Shown here piece after piece: positions 1-13,400 of a DNA stretch of 64,000 bases; within the stretch, counting starts at the first letter, position 1; each line of letters begins with the position of its first letter. The DNA is from Mortierella alpina (Eukaryota > Mortierellomycota > Mortierellomycetes > Mortierellales > Mortierellaceae). A model generated the notes under the pieces. The model saw nothing but the letters and a program-made list of their open reading frames with translations. It did no database searches and had not been told where the DNA came from. Location: contig JANATF010000005.1 in assembly GCA_029449245.1 (NCBI GenBank), positions 310,001 to 374,000 of the forward strand, read 5' to 3'. Made by a program: the position numbers and the translations under genes.

Positions 1-1950
1 CACTACCAACAAGCACACCACTACCCCCAATCCTACTCAGCCTGTCACTACCATCAAGCACACCACAACCCATAACCCCACTACGCTTGTCACTACTGGC
101 AAGCATACCACAACCCATAACCCCACTACGCTTGTCACTACCATCAAGCATACCACAACCCCCAATCCCACTCAGCCTGTCACTACCGGCAAGCACAGCA
201 CAACCCACAATCCCACTACGCTTGTCACTACCAACAAGCACACCACTACCCCCAATCCTACTCAGCCTGTCACTACCATCAAGCACACCACAACCCATAA
301 CCCCACTACGCTTGTCACTACTGGCAAGCATACCACAACCCATAACCCCACTACGCTTGTCACTACCAACAAGCACACCACTACCCCGAATCCTACTCAG
401 CCTGTCACTACCATCAAGCACACCACAACCCATAACCCCACTACGCTTGTCACTACCAGCAAGCACACCACAACCCACAATCCCACTACGCTTGTCACTA
501 CCAACAAGCACACCACTACCCCCAATCCCACTCAGCCTGTCACTACCAGCAAGCACAGCACAACCCACAATCCCACTACGCTTGTCACTACCAACAAGCA
601 CACCACTACCCCCAATCCTAATCAGCCTGTCACTACCATCAAGCACACCACAACCCATAACCCCACTACGCTTGTCACTACCGGCAAGCATACCACAACC
701 CACAATCCCACTACGCTTGTCACTACCAACAAGCACACCACTACCCCCAATCCCACTCAGCCTGTCACTACCGGCAAGCACACCACAACCCACAATCCCA
801 CTACGCCTGTCACTACCGGCAAGCACACCACAACCCACAATCCTACTCAGCCTGTCACTACCAACAAGCACACCACTACCCCCAATCCCACTCAGCCTGT
901 CACTACCGGCAAGCACACCACAACCCACAATCCCACTACGCTTGTCACTACCAACAAGCACAGCACTACCCCCAATCCCACTCAGCCTGTCACTACCGGC
1001 AAGCACAGCACAACCCACAATCCCACTACGCTTGTCACTACCAACAAGCACACCACTACCCCCAATCCTACTCAGCCTGTCACTACCATCAAGCACACCA
1101 CAACCCATAACCCCACTACGCTTGTCACTACTGGCAAGCATACCACAACCCATAACCCCACTACGCTTGTCACTACCAACAAGCACACCACTACCCCGAA
1201 TCCTACTCAGCCTGTCACTACCATCAAGCACACCACAACCCATAACCCCACTACGCTTGTCACTACCAGCAAGCACACCACAACCCACAATCCCACTACG
1301 CTTGTCACTACCAACAAGCACACCACTACCCCCAATCCCACTCAGCCTGTCACTACCAGCAAGCACAGCACAACCCACAATCCCACTACGCTTGTCACTA
1401 CCAACAAGCACACCACTACCCCCAATCCTAATCAGCCTGTCACTACCATCAAGCACACCACAACCCATAACCCCACTACGCTTGTCACTACTGGCAAGCA
1501 TACCACAACCCATAACCCCACTACGCTTGTCACTACCAACAAGCACACCACTACCCCGAATCCTACTCAGCCTGTCACTACCATCAAGCACACCACAACC
1601 CATAACCCCACTACGCTTGTCACTACCAGCAAGCACACCACAACCCACAATCCCACTACGCTTGTCACTACCAACAAGCACACCACTACCCCCAATCCCA
1701 CTCAGCCTGTCACTACCAGCAAGCACAGCACAACCCACAATCCCACTACGCTTGTCACTACCAACAAGCACACCACTACCCCCAATCCCACTCAGCCTGT
1801 CACTACCGGCAAGCACACCACTACCCACAACCCCTCTACGCTTGTCACTACCATCAAGCACACCACGACCCATAACCCCACTACGCTTGTCACTACCATC
1901 AAGCATACCACAACCCACAATCCCACTACGCTTGTCACTACCATCAAACC
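1..1950 (+). repeat. 45-bp tandem repeat array with higher-order duplications
   Basis: About 43 direct copies of a 45-base unit in constant phase. Marker variants show larger duplicated blocks: the variant with AATCAGCC recurs at about 620 and 1430 (offset 810 bases, 18 units), and the variant with ACCCCGAA recurs at about 383, 1193 and 1553 (offsets 810 and 360 bases). This indicates recent unequal exchange. Because the period is a multiple of three, several wrong frames are also open through the array. Confidence 0.9.
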
Positions 1951-3202
1951 TACAAAGACCACCACTAGGCCTGCGGTGACGACCACCGTGGCTGTTAAGA
2001 CAACCACTAAGCCTGGCGTGACGACCACTAGTAAGCCTGTCAGGACCACCACGAAGCCTGCGGTGACGACCACCATGGTTGTAAAGACAACCACTAATCC
2101 TGCAGTGACGACTACAAAGGTTGTAAAGACCACCACAAAGCCTGCGGTGACGACCACCATGGTTGTAAAGACAACCACTAAGCCTGCTGTGACAACCACT
2201 AAGGTTGGCGTGACAACCACTAAGTTTGGCGTGACGACCACTAGTAAGCCTGTCAAGACCACCACGAAACCTGCGGTGACGACCACTACGGTAAAGACCA
2301 CCACCAAGCCTGCGGTGACGACCACCATGGTTGTAAAGACAACCACTAAGCCTGGCGTGACGACCACTAGTAAGCCTGTCAAGACCACCACGAAACCTGC
2401 GGTGACGACCACTACGGTAAAGACCACCACCAAGCCTGCGGTGACGACCACCATGGTTGTAAAGACAACCACTAAGCCTGGCGTGACGACCACTAGTAAG
2501 CCTGTCAAAACCACCACGAAGCCTGCGGTGACGACCACTACGGTAAAGACCACCACCAAGCCTGCGGTGACGACCACCATGGTTGTAAAGACAACCACTA
2601 ATCCTGCAGTGACGACTACAAAGGTTGTAAAGACCACCACAAAGCCTGCGGTGACGACCACCATGGTTGTAAAGACAACCACTAAGCCTGCTGTGACAAC
2701 CACTAAGGTTGGCGTGACGACCACTAGTAAGCCTGTCAAGACCACCACGAAGCCTGCGGTGACGACCACTACGGTAAAGACCACCACTAAGCCTGCGGTG
2801 ACGAGCAATACCGTTGTAAAGACCACCACTAAGCCTGGCGTCACGACCACTAGTAGGCCTGTAAAGACCACCACAAAACCTGCCGTGACGACCACTATGG
2901 CTGTAAAGACCACCACAAAGCCTGCCGTGACGACCACGAAGGTTGTAAAGACCACCACAAAACCTGCCGTGACGACCACTGTGGCTGTAAAGACCACCAC
3001 AAAGCCTGCCGTGACAACCACTATGGCTGTAAAGACCACCACAAAGCTTGCCGTGACGACCACAAAGGTTGTAAAGACCACCACTAAGCCTGCAGTGACG
3101 ACCACGAAGCCAGCGATGACCACTCAGAAGCCTACTACAGTGAAGACCACCAGTAAGCCTACAGCAACAGTCGGCGGCGGTTGTCCATACCAACGCACGT
3201 AA
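1..3202 (+). CDS. Threonine-rich mucin-like repeat protein, 5' end outside window
   Basis: The reading frame starting at base 2 is open without a stop to the TAA at 3200-3202, giving at least 1066 residues. No ATG, GTG, TTG or CTG occurs in this frame before 1976, so the start lies left of the window. Bases 1 to about 1950 encode some 43 copies of a 15-residue unit (45 bases) of the type VTTxKHTTTxNPTxx. About 1950-3160 encodes shorter Thr/Lys/Pro units such as KTTTKPAVTTT. The C-terminus ends in VGGGCPYQRT with no visible GPI-anchor signal. Very high Thr content with regular Pro is typical of O-glycosylated fungal cell-wall or secreted mucins; the function is inferred from composition only. 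An alternative end is possible, because GTAACT at the stop resembles a splice donor. Confidence 0.75.
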   Translation, partial: TTNKHTTTPNPTQPVTTIKHTTTHNPTTLVTTGKHTTTHNPTTLVTTIKHTTTPNPTQPVTTGKHSTTHNPTTLVTTNKHTTTPNPTQPVTTIKHTTTHNPTTLVTTGKHTTTHNPTTLVTTNKHTTTPNPTQPVTTIKHTTTHNPTTLVTTSKHTTTHNPTTLVTTNKHTTTPNPTQPVTTSKHSTTHNPTTLVTTNKHTTTPNPNQPVTTIKHTTTHNPTTLVTTGKHTTTHNPTTLVTTNKHTTTPNPTQPVTTGKHTTTHNPTTPVTTGKHTTTHNPTQPVTTNKHTTTPNPTQPVTTGKHTTTHNPTTLVTTNKHSTTPNPTQPVTTGKHSTTHNPTTLVTTNKHTTTPNPTQPVTTIKHTTTHNPTTLVTTGKHTTTHNPTTLVTTNKHTTTPNPTQPVTTIKHTTTHNPTTLVTTSKHTTTHNPTTLVTTNKHTTTPNPTQPVTTSKHSTTHNPTTLVTTNKHTTTPNPNQPVTTIKHTTTHNPTTLVTTGKHTTTHNPTTLVTTNKHTTTPNPTQPVTTIKHTTTHNPTTLVTTSKHTTTHNPTTLVTTNKHTTTPNPTQPVTTSKHSTTHNPTTLVTTNKHTTTPNPTQPVTTGKHTTTHNPSTLVTTIKHTTTHNPTTLVTTIKHTTTHNPTTLVTTIKPTKTTTRPAVTTTVAVKTTTKPGVTTTSKPVRTTTKPAVTTTMVVKTTTNPAVTTTKVVKTTTKPAVTTTMVVKTTTKPAVTTTKVGVTTTKFGVTTTSKPVKTTTKPAVTTTTVKTTTKPAVTTTMVVKTTTKPGVTTTSKPVKTTTKPAVTTTTVKTTTKPAVTTTMVVKTTTKPGVTTTSKPVKTTTKPAVTTTTVKTTTKPAVTTTMVVKTTTNPAVTTTKVVKTTTKPAVTTTMVVKTTTKPAVTTTKVGVTTTSKPVKTTTKPAVTTTTVKTTTKPAVTSNTVVKTTTKPGVTTTSRPVKTTTKPAVTTTMAVKTTTKPAVTTTKVVKTTTKPAVTTTVAVKTTTKPAVTTTMAVKTTTKLAVTTTKVVKTTTKPAVTTTKPAMTTQKPTTVKTTSKPTATVGGGCPYQRT
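1950..3160 (+). repeat. Degenerate Thr/Lys/Pro-coding tandem repeats
   Basis: Imperfect units of about 36-45 bases built from blocks coding KTTTKP, AVTTT and VTTTSKPV. Blocks of roughly 126 bases recur (for example from about 2230, 2350 and 2480), so this half of the gene also has a higher-order repeat structure. It is continuous in frame with the 45-base array. Confidence 0.8.
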
Positions 3203-3845
3203 CTTGCGCCGTTCAAGTTATGCTCACCAGTGGATCGGTTAAAGAGTAGCGTAGTCTTCAAAAATCGAAGGTTTTTTTTTTAATATTAGCAGTTTGTCAA
3301 TAGTCAATAAAACTGAAGACTACCCTCGAGATGGCTCGAGAAATCAAAAAAGAATTTGTGACGAAAAAGGCAAGCTTGGTCCAAATCGCGAAAAAAATAA
3401 CGCGATTTTTCAGTCTACGGAGCTGCAATTCACCCAAGCGGCGAGGGTATGAAGAGCAGTTATGATGTGCGCTACAGCTTGTGCTTGCCGTGTTTCCCTC
3501 GTGCCACACATTCTACAAGTATACACCGACCTCGTAGTAATCCCATGCCTAGCCCTAGGCGAAAGACATCATTCACATCGACTTTCTCCCTCTCCTGAAG
3601 ATAAAACAACAACTCAAAGCGGAGTAAAATCAAAGATACCCAGCAAAACAACTCCAACTGTCGGCGCTTCCTGCAGTTTGTTCCCCTTCTACTGTCAAAA
3701 TGATCACAACCAAGTAATCCTGTCACAGAGGGGCAGTGGGTCTCGAGGTGAATTAAAATCATTTCAAAGACAATTCTTTACTGTTACAAAATTTCATACC
3801 CACTGCCTATCGATTTTTTCAATTGGCAAGAGTGCTAGCTATGCC
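3203..3845. other. Intergenic region with a possible repeat-gene relic
   Basis: The 3' ends of the mucin-like gene (plus strand) and the ubiquitin ligase gene (minus strand) converge here. No convincing complete gene is visible. About 3597-3690, read on the plus strand in the frame of 3462, encodes KTTTQSGVKSK followed by TPTVGASC, an echo of the KTTTKPGV and TATVGGGC segments of the upstream gene. It could be an unrecognised downstream exon or a decayed copy. Confidence 0.35.
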
Positions 3846-6830
<2,985 letters not shown>

Positions 6831-8526
6831 CTATTACGGTCAAGAGTTAATTGAGTGTGAGTTGTACTCGCAGCGACATATTTTGCTCAAGGCATTGTGC
6901 TGTAGAGGCTGCACGATGCGATGATAGTGCACGAAGCGCAGTTGTGCAGAAAAGGAAAGAAAAAACGCATTGCGCGACACGTCTAGCGGCCAGCGTGCCA
7001 TCCATGAGTCAACTCTGCGTCAAACCAGAGCGGGTCCAGCAAAGAGAACCCAAGAACCGCAAAAACATGGAAGGGGCTGGAGGTCGCCGTGTCCGTGTCT
7101 CGGAAGAAAAGGCGGATGCACCGATAGCGGCATTGTGGTCACCCCGTGACCACACCCACAAGCAAACAACCAGCGCCCATATCAGCGCCACTATGCGAGA
7201 AGACAGTGCCCCCGCTGCGCCGGTCATGTATGTCAACCGACTTTTGTTTTCAAAAGTCCCAAGGGTCGCTGTGGGAGGAATAAAAAGCGAGATTTGGATT
7301 GAAGGCTGGGCATTGTTACCTGTCAGGCGAATGGTTCTTCTACAGTTGAAAATGATAGAAAAAAAGTAAAAAGTCGACAGCTGTTAAATTCCCATGCAGC
7401 GAAGCGCACAATGGGCCGTTTGCGCCGAATGAAAAAGAAGGAACAGCAGGGCTTGGGGTGCTTACTGCGTGGTCGAAGCCATGGCGAGTCTGTAATGTCC
7501 GTTTCTACGGAGCGAGGAGGAGGAGGAGGAAGAGGAGGAAGGGGTCTATAGTCTGTGTGCGTGTGTGTGTGTTTTGTGTGAGAGAGAGTTGACGGCGTGA
7601 GTGGGGTGGAGCAGGAAGAGTCGACGTCCAGAGAAGTAAAAGAAGGATGAAAAGAACGTGTCGAGGTCGATCCTATCCGGCCAGGAGTCAAGCAGGGCTC
7701 AGGGAAGAGGAGTAGGCAAGCAAGAGTCGAGCAAATGCCGACTGCGTTGACGAGGACTGAGCCGAGCGAGCAAAAGGGTGCGGCGTGTGTGTGTGTGTGT
7801 GTGTGTGTGCGTGGAAAGAGGGGCGGGCGAGACAAGAGTCGAAAACGGAGGAAGCAAAGGAAGAACCTCGGCCACATTTATGCGCGCGCGCTCACTTCTC
7901 GCAAACTATCATTCAAGTCATCGTATTATACATACGTCAATTAAACACAACAGCCGCGAACAGAGACGCTCCACCGGGGGTGGGGGGGTTACACTCTGCC
8001 GCTTCTGCTCTACAGCCTGGCGGGCTATCTCTGGCGGGCTATCTCGTGTATATGTGTCAACAAAGCGACAGACAAGTGAGCTCTGCAGATGCAGCGAGGG
8101 AAGAGGTCAAGCAAGTGGAGGATGCGACTCTGAGCAGGAAGGCGAAGCGCACGTAGGAAGAGTCGCGGTGCGAGGTTGCAACTCTCCGACGATGGGACAG
8201 AACGCGAGAGCGAGAACGTGAGAGGAGACAGAGGAGGAGGAGGACTCGGAGGGGACAAGGAGAGCGAAGGTCCACAGCAAGTGGACTTTGATCTATCAAG
8301 CACTTGCGGTCTTGTTGAGTAACGGGCCGCCTTGATGACAAATTGCAGTATCGCGCCCACACCCCTGCTGCCCTCATCCTTCCACAAGAACATCACAAGC
8401 CCCAACAGCGAGGCGCACATTAAGACCTCAGCCGACTCAATGGCACCATATCGCCTTCGTTCTAGAGGTAAAGTATATAAAATGCAGATGTATTATGCTC
8501 ACGGATGGTGTCAACGACGTCTTCGT
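6831..8526. other. 5' region of the ubiquitin ligase and 3' flank of TSR2
   Basis: About 1.7 kb with no convincing gene body. It should contain the unplaced first exon, first intron and promoter of the Rsp5-type gene. A branch-like TTAACT and TAATAG acceptor lie directly upstream of 6830. Purine-rich runs (about 7505-7540) and a GT dinucleotide microsatellite (about 7784-7811) are present. Short open frames here look like products of low-complexity sequence. Confidence 0.5.
7784..7811. repeat. GT dinucleotide microsatellite
   Basis: About 13 GT units in a row, with a second shorter GT-rich run at about 7556-7580. It probably lies in the promoter or 5' UTR of the flanking minus-strand gene. 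Confidence 0.9.
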
Positions 8527-9223
8527 TTACCTCCTTTTGCCCTTCTTCACAACCGTCTCAAAGCCATCCTCGTCAATGATGGGCTCGGGTTTCTCTCGTC
8601 GTGTGCCCGCAGACGAGGACTCTCCCATCTCAACGTCCATATCCTCAGTCTCTCCATCCTCCTGCTCACCATCCTCATCGCTGCTGTCATCGTCGTCGTC
8701 GTCGCCGTTCTTCTGACTCTTGCTCCCTTTGACAGCTCCACTGATCTTTTGCGAGTCCTGCTTCAATGTCTGGACGAGCTCGTATCTGCCATGTGTGCAC
8801 TCCAAAAACAGCTGTTCCAGGATCTTGGCAATATGCTGCTCTGAATTGTCCTCCAGCATGATCGAGAACTCGTCCTTCATGATCTGGATCAAGATATCCT
8901 CGAGATCGAACGAGTCGACATCCTTGCCGTCTAAGAAAAACGGACAAAAACGAATAAAAAGGGTTATTTGTTTGTTCTTGCATTTGTCAGCGCGCTCAGC
9001 TAGACGGCATGGTATATATGTCATGGAGGCTGTTGTCGTTGGTGTGGACTTCCTTACGTTCACTAAAGTAGTCGACAATCGTCTCGACGAACCAGTCTCG
9101 CTTGTCCACCGAGTTGTGTCCGCCCCATTCGCCATCCACCGCGAGCTTGAGAGCAGTCCAGGAGTGGAAGAGGTATTGCACACCCTCCTTGAACGCAATC
9201 TGGTTTGGATGGGGTGTTGCCAT
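8527..9223 (-). CDS. TSR2: Pre-rRNA-processing protein Tsr2 (Rps26 chaperone)
   Basis: Two exons (9058-9223 and 8527-8930, intron 8931-9057 with GTAAGG donor) encode 189 residues starting MATPHPNQIAFKEGV. The N-terminal half carries the WGG-family signature GEWGGHNS with the flanking DWFVETIVDYF helix. After the intron come DLEDILIQIMKDEFSIMLED and a long acidic Asp/Glu/Ser stretch, then a basic tail ending GKKR-like. In yeast this acidic protein escorts ribosomal protein eS26 into pre-40S particles. The start is the first ATG, 252 bases from the divergent plus-strand gene, with which it probably shares a promoter. Confidence 0.9.
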
Positions 9224-9475
9224 GGCTGTTTAGCTGTGTGGTGCTGGTCCGGAATGAAGGCGAGAAGCGAGAGATTCAACAATGAGCCGTTGCAGAAAAA
9301 AAAAAAAAAAAGTCTGTCCCACAGGTGCAGATTTTGTCGTGTGTGGCTTTGGATCATTCGCCCTCGATCGTAAATTATAGTGCGCTCCACTCGTGGCGCG
9401 CCTCATCTCGACAGAACAGGACTCCCCACACTCTCACCATCTCATTCCTCCCACGGCCCCAACAAGTAGACAGAC
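9224..9475. promoter_or_regulatory. Divergent promoter between TSR2 and a membrane protein gene
   Basis: The start codons of two head-to-head genes are separated by 252 bases, including an A-run of about 17 (9296-9312, T-rich on the other strand), a common nucleosome-depleting element in fungal promoters. Assignment as a shared promoter is inferred from geometry. Confidence 0.5.
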
Positions 9476-10236
9476 ATGGTCAACAAGGCTCCCAAACCCG
9501 CCAAGGCCCCCAAGGTCAACAAGCGCGCCAACAGAAACGCCGCTCCCAACCCGCTCATGACCAACTTCCCCGAGGGCTCGCTCTTTGCTCGCTCCCAGCA
9601 GTTCGTCAAGGAGCACGACGCAAAGCCATTCCGGGACTTTGGATACGTCGTCTTCGTCACCCTCGTCTTCTTTATCTGGAGACTCTTTGCTGCTGTCCAG
9701 AGCCAACATTCTAGTAAATGGTTTTCTTCAACTAGTCTTGTGCTCGACATCGCCCGTGGAAATGTGAAATCTAATCAATATATGGCTTCCTTTTCCTCCT
9801 CCTCAATAGCCGGAATTAGTATCTGGAGCTTTTTCGTCTTTGGAACCATTGCTGTCATCAATGTCTGGACCTACTTCCTTGTCCTGATCTGCGTCAGGCG
9901 TCGTGGAGACATTGGAATCGTCAAGATCGCGGACGAGGATGTTATCAGATTCATGTGGATCTCGGGGCTCTTTGGCGCCTGGGCTGCGATCTTTTGTAAG
10001 TGACCCTCTCTCTCTCACACACACACTCTCTCTGTCGCTCGTTTTCACTAAGCAAATCGTTGGTTATTTCCAACAACGGCAATGCTCTAACCCTTCCTCG
10101 ATCCTATTGATCCCTTTATATTTCTCGTCCAGATTTCGGTTATCGGTCACAGGATCCAAAGTTTTTCTCCAAGGCTGTTATGGCCTCTGTCCTCAACATC
10201 CTCTGGGTGGCAGTGCTAGTCAAGTTTTACTTGTGA
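9476..10236 (+). CDS. Small multi-span membrane protein, unknown function
   Basis: Three exons (9476-9713, 9810-9995, 10133-10236) join in frame to 175 residues. The first 27 residues are basic and rich in Lys, Ala and Pro (MVNKAPKPAKAPKVNKRANR), suggesting a cytosolic tail. Four hydrophobic segments follow: VVFVTLVFFIWRLFAAV, an ISIWSFF to LVLICV stretch after the first intron, FMWISGLFGAWAAIF, and a C-terminal NILWVAVLVKFYL. Between them lies a conserved-looking polar loop RRRGDIGIVKIADEDVIRF. I do not recognise the family. The stop codon lies inside a small tandem duplication. Confidence 0.75.
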
Positions 10237-10270
10237 GATGAAAGCTAGTCAAGTTTTACGTGAGATGAAA
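10215..10270 (+). repeat. Tandem duplication spanning a stop codon
   Basis: A 29-base segment (10215-10243) is repeated directly as a 27-base copy (10244-10270) that lacks two bases. The first copy contains the last codons and the TGA of the membrane protein; the second lies in the 3' UTR. Confidence 0.9.
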
Positions 10271-10405
10271 GCAAAATGCAAGTACTCGCTGATCTAGTCG
10301 TAAGCTAGAGTGTACCATTAAATAACGAAATGAGATATACGAACGACGGGGAGTATTTTTTTTTTCCACGCATTCTTCAAATGGGTTCGATATTTCTAAT
10401 TTTCT

Positions 10406-13400
10406 TCAGGGCAAAAAATTGGATCTAAACTTCTTCACCTCGACCATGACCGTCTGGACCCCCACGGGCTGATGCGACCACCCTCTCGTGCTCGTCGCCA
10501 CCGCCACCGACGATCCTCCCGTACCTGCTGCTGCTGCTGCTGACAAAGAACCACCCGCTCCAGCATGCATGCCGTTGTTGCTGCTGTTCAGCTCACGTAA
10601 CTTTTCGTCCAAAAGACTGTGGAACCGGGTATAATACACAATGAGCTGGCCAAGGACCTGATGCAAGACCTGCGTTCCGTTCTTGAAACTCGAGAAATGC
10701 TGGATGACCGAGGTATTGATCGCCAACAACGCCTGCCGCCACGAATTGCTGAACGCAAAGGAGGCTCTTTCAAAATGATCCAGTTGCACCTTCGACACGC
10801 CGCCAGCAATATCGACCATGCGGATGAACGAGATCAGGTCCCCAAAGTAGGGCTTTAGCTCTTCCTCGACAAAGAGTGCGATGGTTTGATGGAGGGCCTG
10901 CTTCCAATGCTCGCTCTCGACTTCGACGCCACTCGTGCGAACATCCTACGCAAAAAAAAAAAAAAAGTTCAGGATGGGTGTGCGATGAAGATAGAGGGAG
11001 GCGGATCCATGGGAGAAGGTGCATGATTGTGTCTTACCATAAGGAGGGTCAGAACCAGGTCAAAGGTGTTGATAAGAAAGATGAGCCGGCTCTTGGTGTC
11101 CGGGAACGTCTTGGACATGATATCGAACAATGAACTCGTCTCCAGCCTCAGTAGCGCCAATCTATCCACATAACAAACCAGCAGAATGGATGGTACGTTA
11201 AAGTCCTTGTACTATCTGTGGTCTCTACCTCGATCCCTACATGTGAAAAGCGAGGAAATTTTCCGTACCTTGGCATGACATCTGCCTGTTCATCGTTGAG
11301 TAGCAAAAGGGACCCAGCAAATTCTCCATATCTCCGCGCAATCTAAAGGGATCGAAAAAGACATTTGAGTGCTCGGTTTGCAATTCTTTGTGCAAAAACA
11401 AGGAAGGAGCAGCTTGGCATGTTGACAAGAACACAGGCGGCCAGTATCGTCAAAACTTACCCAGTGAGGATGGACGTTCTTTGGCTTGATCTTTGTCTTT
11501 GCTTTCCGCACACTTTCAATGTGCATGTCGACTACGATCTGGAACCGAGGCCACAGTGTCATTTGAATCGCATCTCTATACTTGTCCAGCATCGGGATCT
11601 TTCTCCGCTCCAGCTCCTTGGCCAGCTGCTGATTAATCCTCAGACACAGCAGGATTCCGATCGCATCAAAACTCGAGTCGGCATAGTCCTTGACATTGGC
11701 TAAACCCAATTTGAGTGTCGGTTCAAAAATCTGCGTAAAGACCTGCTTGATGCCTTCGATATCTGGCTTGGAACGTTTGGAGAAGTACTCGACGAGAAAG
11801 AGGTACTCGGAGCTTGCGTTGTCGATAAGGGCTAGATTGAAGCTGCGGAACAGGGCTTCATACGGGTATTTCTAATGACAGCAGTAACGATCTTGTAATA
11901 AGTTAAACTTGCTCTGTGGTTCCCTATCAGTGCATCTCTTGGAATCCGCTTTGAATATTACCAAGTTCTTTTCGTTAGCAACGTGGATCAAGATCAGACC
12001 AGCATCGTGGTTCTTGAGAGTCTCCAGCCTAGATCCCGCAGCGAATACGTTTGTCTTTTGCTGCAAAGTCTTGGTTGTTCCAAATAGTCCTATGCGTATG
12101 ATGTAGAATTGATAAGTACGTTTTCATGCGTATATAACGTTGGCGACTGTCCATCTCTGGATTCAAACCGGGGGCCATGGCAAATACCTTTCCGTGCACT
12201 TTCGTCCGCACAAAGCATTTCGTACTTGTCACCTATAACGCTCTATAAAAGTTTTTAGTATTGTTGAAAGGGTCTATTCAGCCAGGTATACTGTCTTTTC
12301 CACCACAAGCTAAACGTTGTGCGCTTACTTGCAGTTTCTCGAGACCTGTAGCGTAGTTTTCGAACTGGTTGGAAAAGTACCATCGTAGCGTATTTGCGTA
12401 GGTCTGACGGATCTCTGCGGCCACTTCACCGTGCCTCTCCATCACAAACTGGTTCAACTCCTTGTACTTTAGCAGAACCGAGTGCTGCATGATCTGAACA
12501 TTCGTGTTGGGTATCCTGAAAGATTTGATCTTGGCCAGCAAGAACTCTCGAATCTTCTCTACAGTCTGTTACAACGAAGTAATCAGTACATACGCGAAAA
12601 AAAAACAAATTCCTAGTTTCCCCTCGCCTCAAGGCTTTTCTCGTTAGTAGGCGAACTATTACCTTGATACGTAGGCGCTCCAATTCTGGCCCAACCTCCT
12701 TCAGTGCGCGGATGTGTCTGCCCTGTCGTGCTTTTGCTTGGTACATCTTGCTATTCAGATCTGCGAGTGCTGCTAGCCAGGTGTCGTCGACTTCACCATC
12801 GTAAATCTTTCGGATCAATTGTGGAGTGACCAAAATACCCTCCAGCAGCTCATTCAAGTGGTTCTCAACTGCCATCCTGTTCTTGAGCTGGATACTCATC
12901 GAGACTGATTTTGTCTGCAAAGTTTGAATCTCGGTGGAGATGTTGCCCAGGTCCGTTTGGAAGATGCTGAGTAAGTTTTCCATGGTCTCGAGAATTTCGT
13001 CGCATGACTTGATCTGACCGTGCAAGTCTACGAATGCCTGACTTTGATGGACATCTAAAAAAAATGAAAACTCAGTTGGTCAAAGGCTCCTTGATCGACG
13101 TCGAGGTGACGCGAATACATGAGATGAAATATCAGCCCGTATTGTCATACTTACAGTCGTCTTCATGATCCTGTCCAACGATATCTAGCTCGCTCTCAAT
13201 GTGATGTGCATACTCGCGCAAGTCCATGCCCTAGTCGAAGATGGGAACATCCAGGTGAGTGAGGGCTGATATTTGAGGGGCTATTTCATAAAGAATCTTG
13301 CTAGCTCGCGCTCTTACCTTTGCCAGTGCTTCTTTAACAAACTCGTCTTCTTGGAACTCCGAGATCCTGTCTAGGGCGGGTATAGCAGAGGAGTCAAAAG

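Noticed and set aside
87-1979. 630-codon Ser/Leu/Pro-rich open frame on the plus strand
   Set aside because: It ends at the array boundary, while the Thr-rich frame runs through both repeat halves. It is open only because the unit length is a multiple of three.
1792-3123. 443-codon Val-rich open frame on the minus strand
   Set aside because: It is the antisense of the Thr/Lys repeats, with monotonous VVV-TA-VVF composition and no independent support.
7466-7482. MASTT exon as first exon of the Rsp5-type gene
   Set aside because: The 17-base length gives the wrong phase for the exon beginning at 6830. It is kept only as an unproven possibility with a micro-exon.
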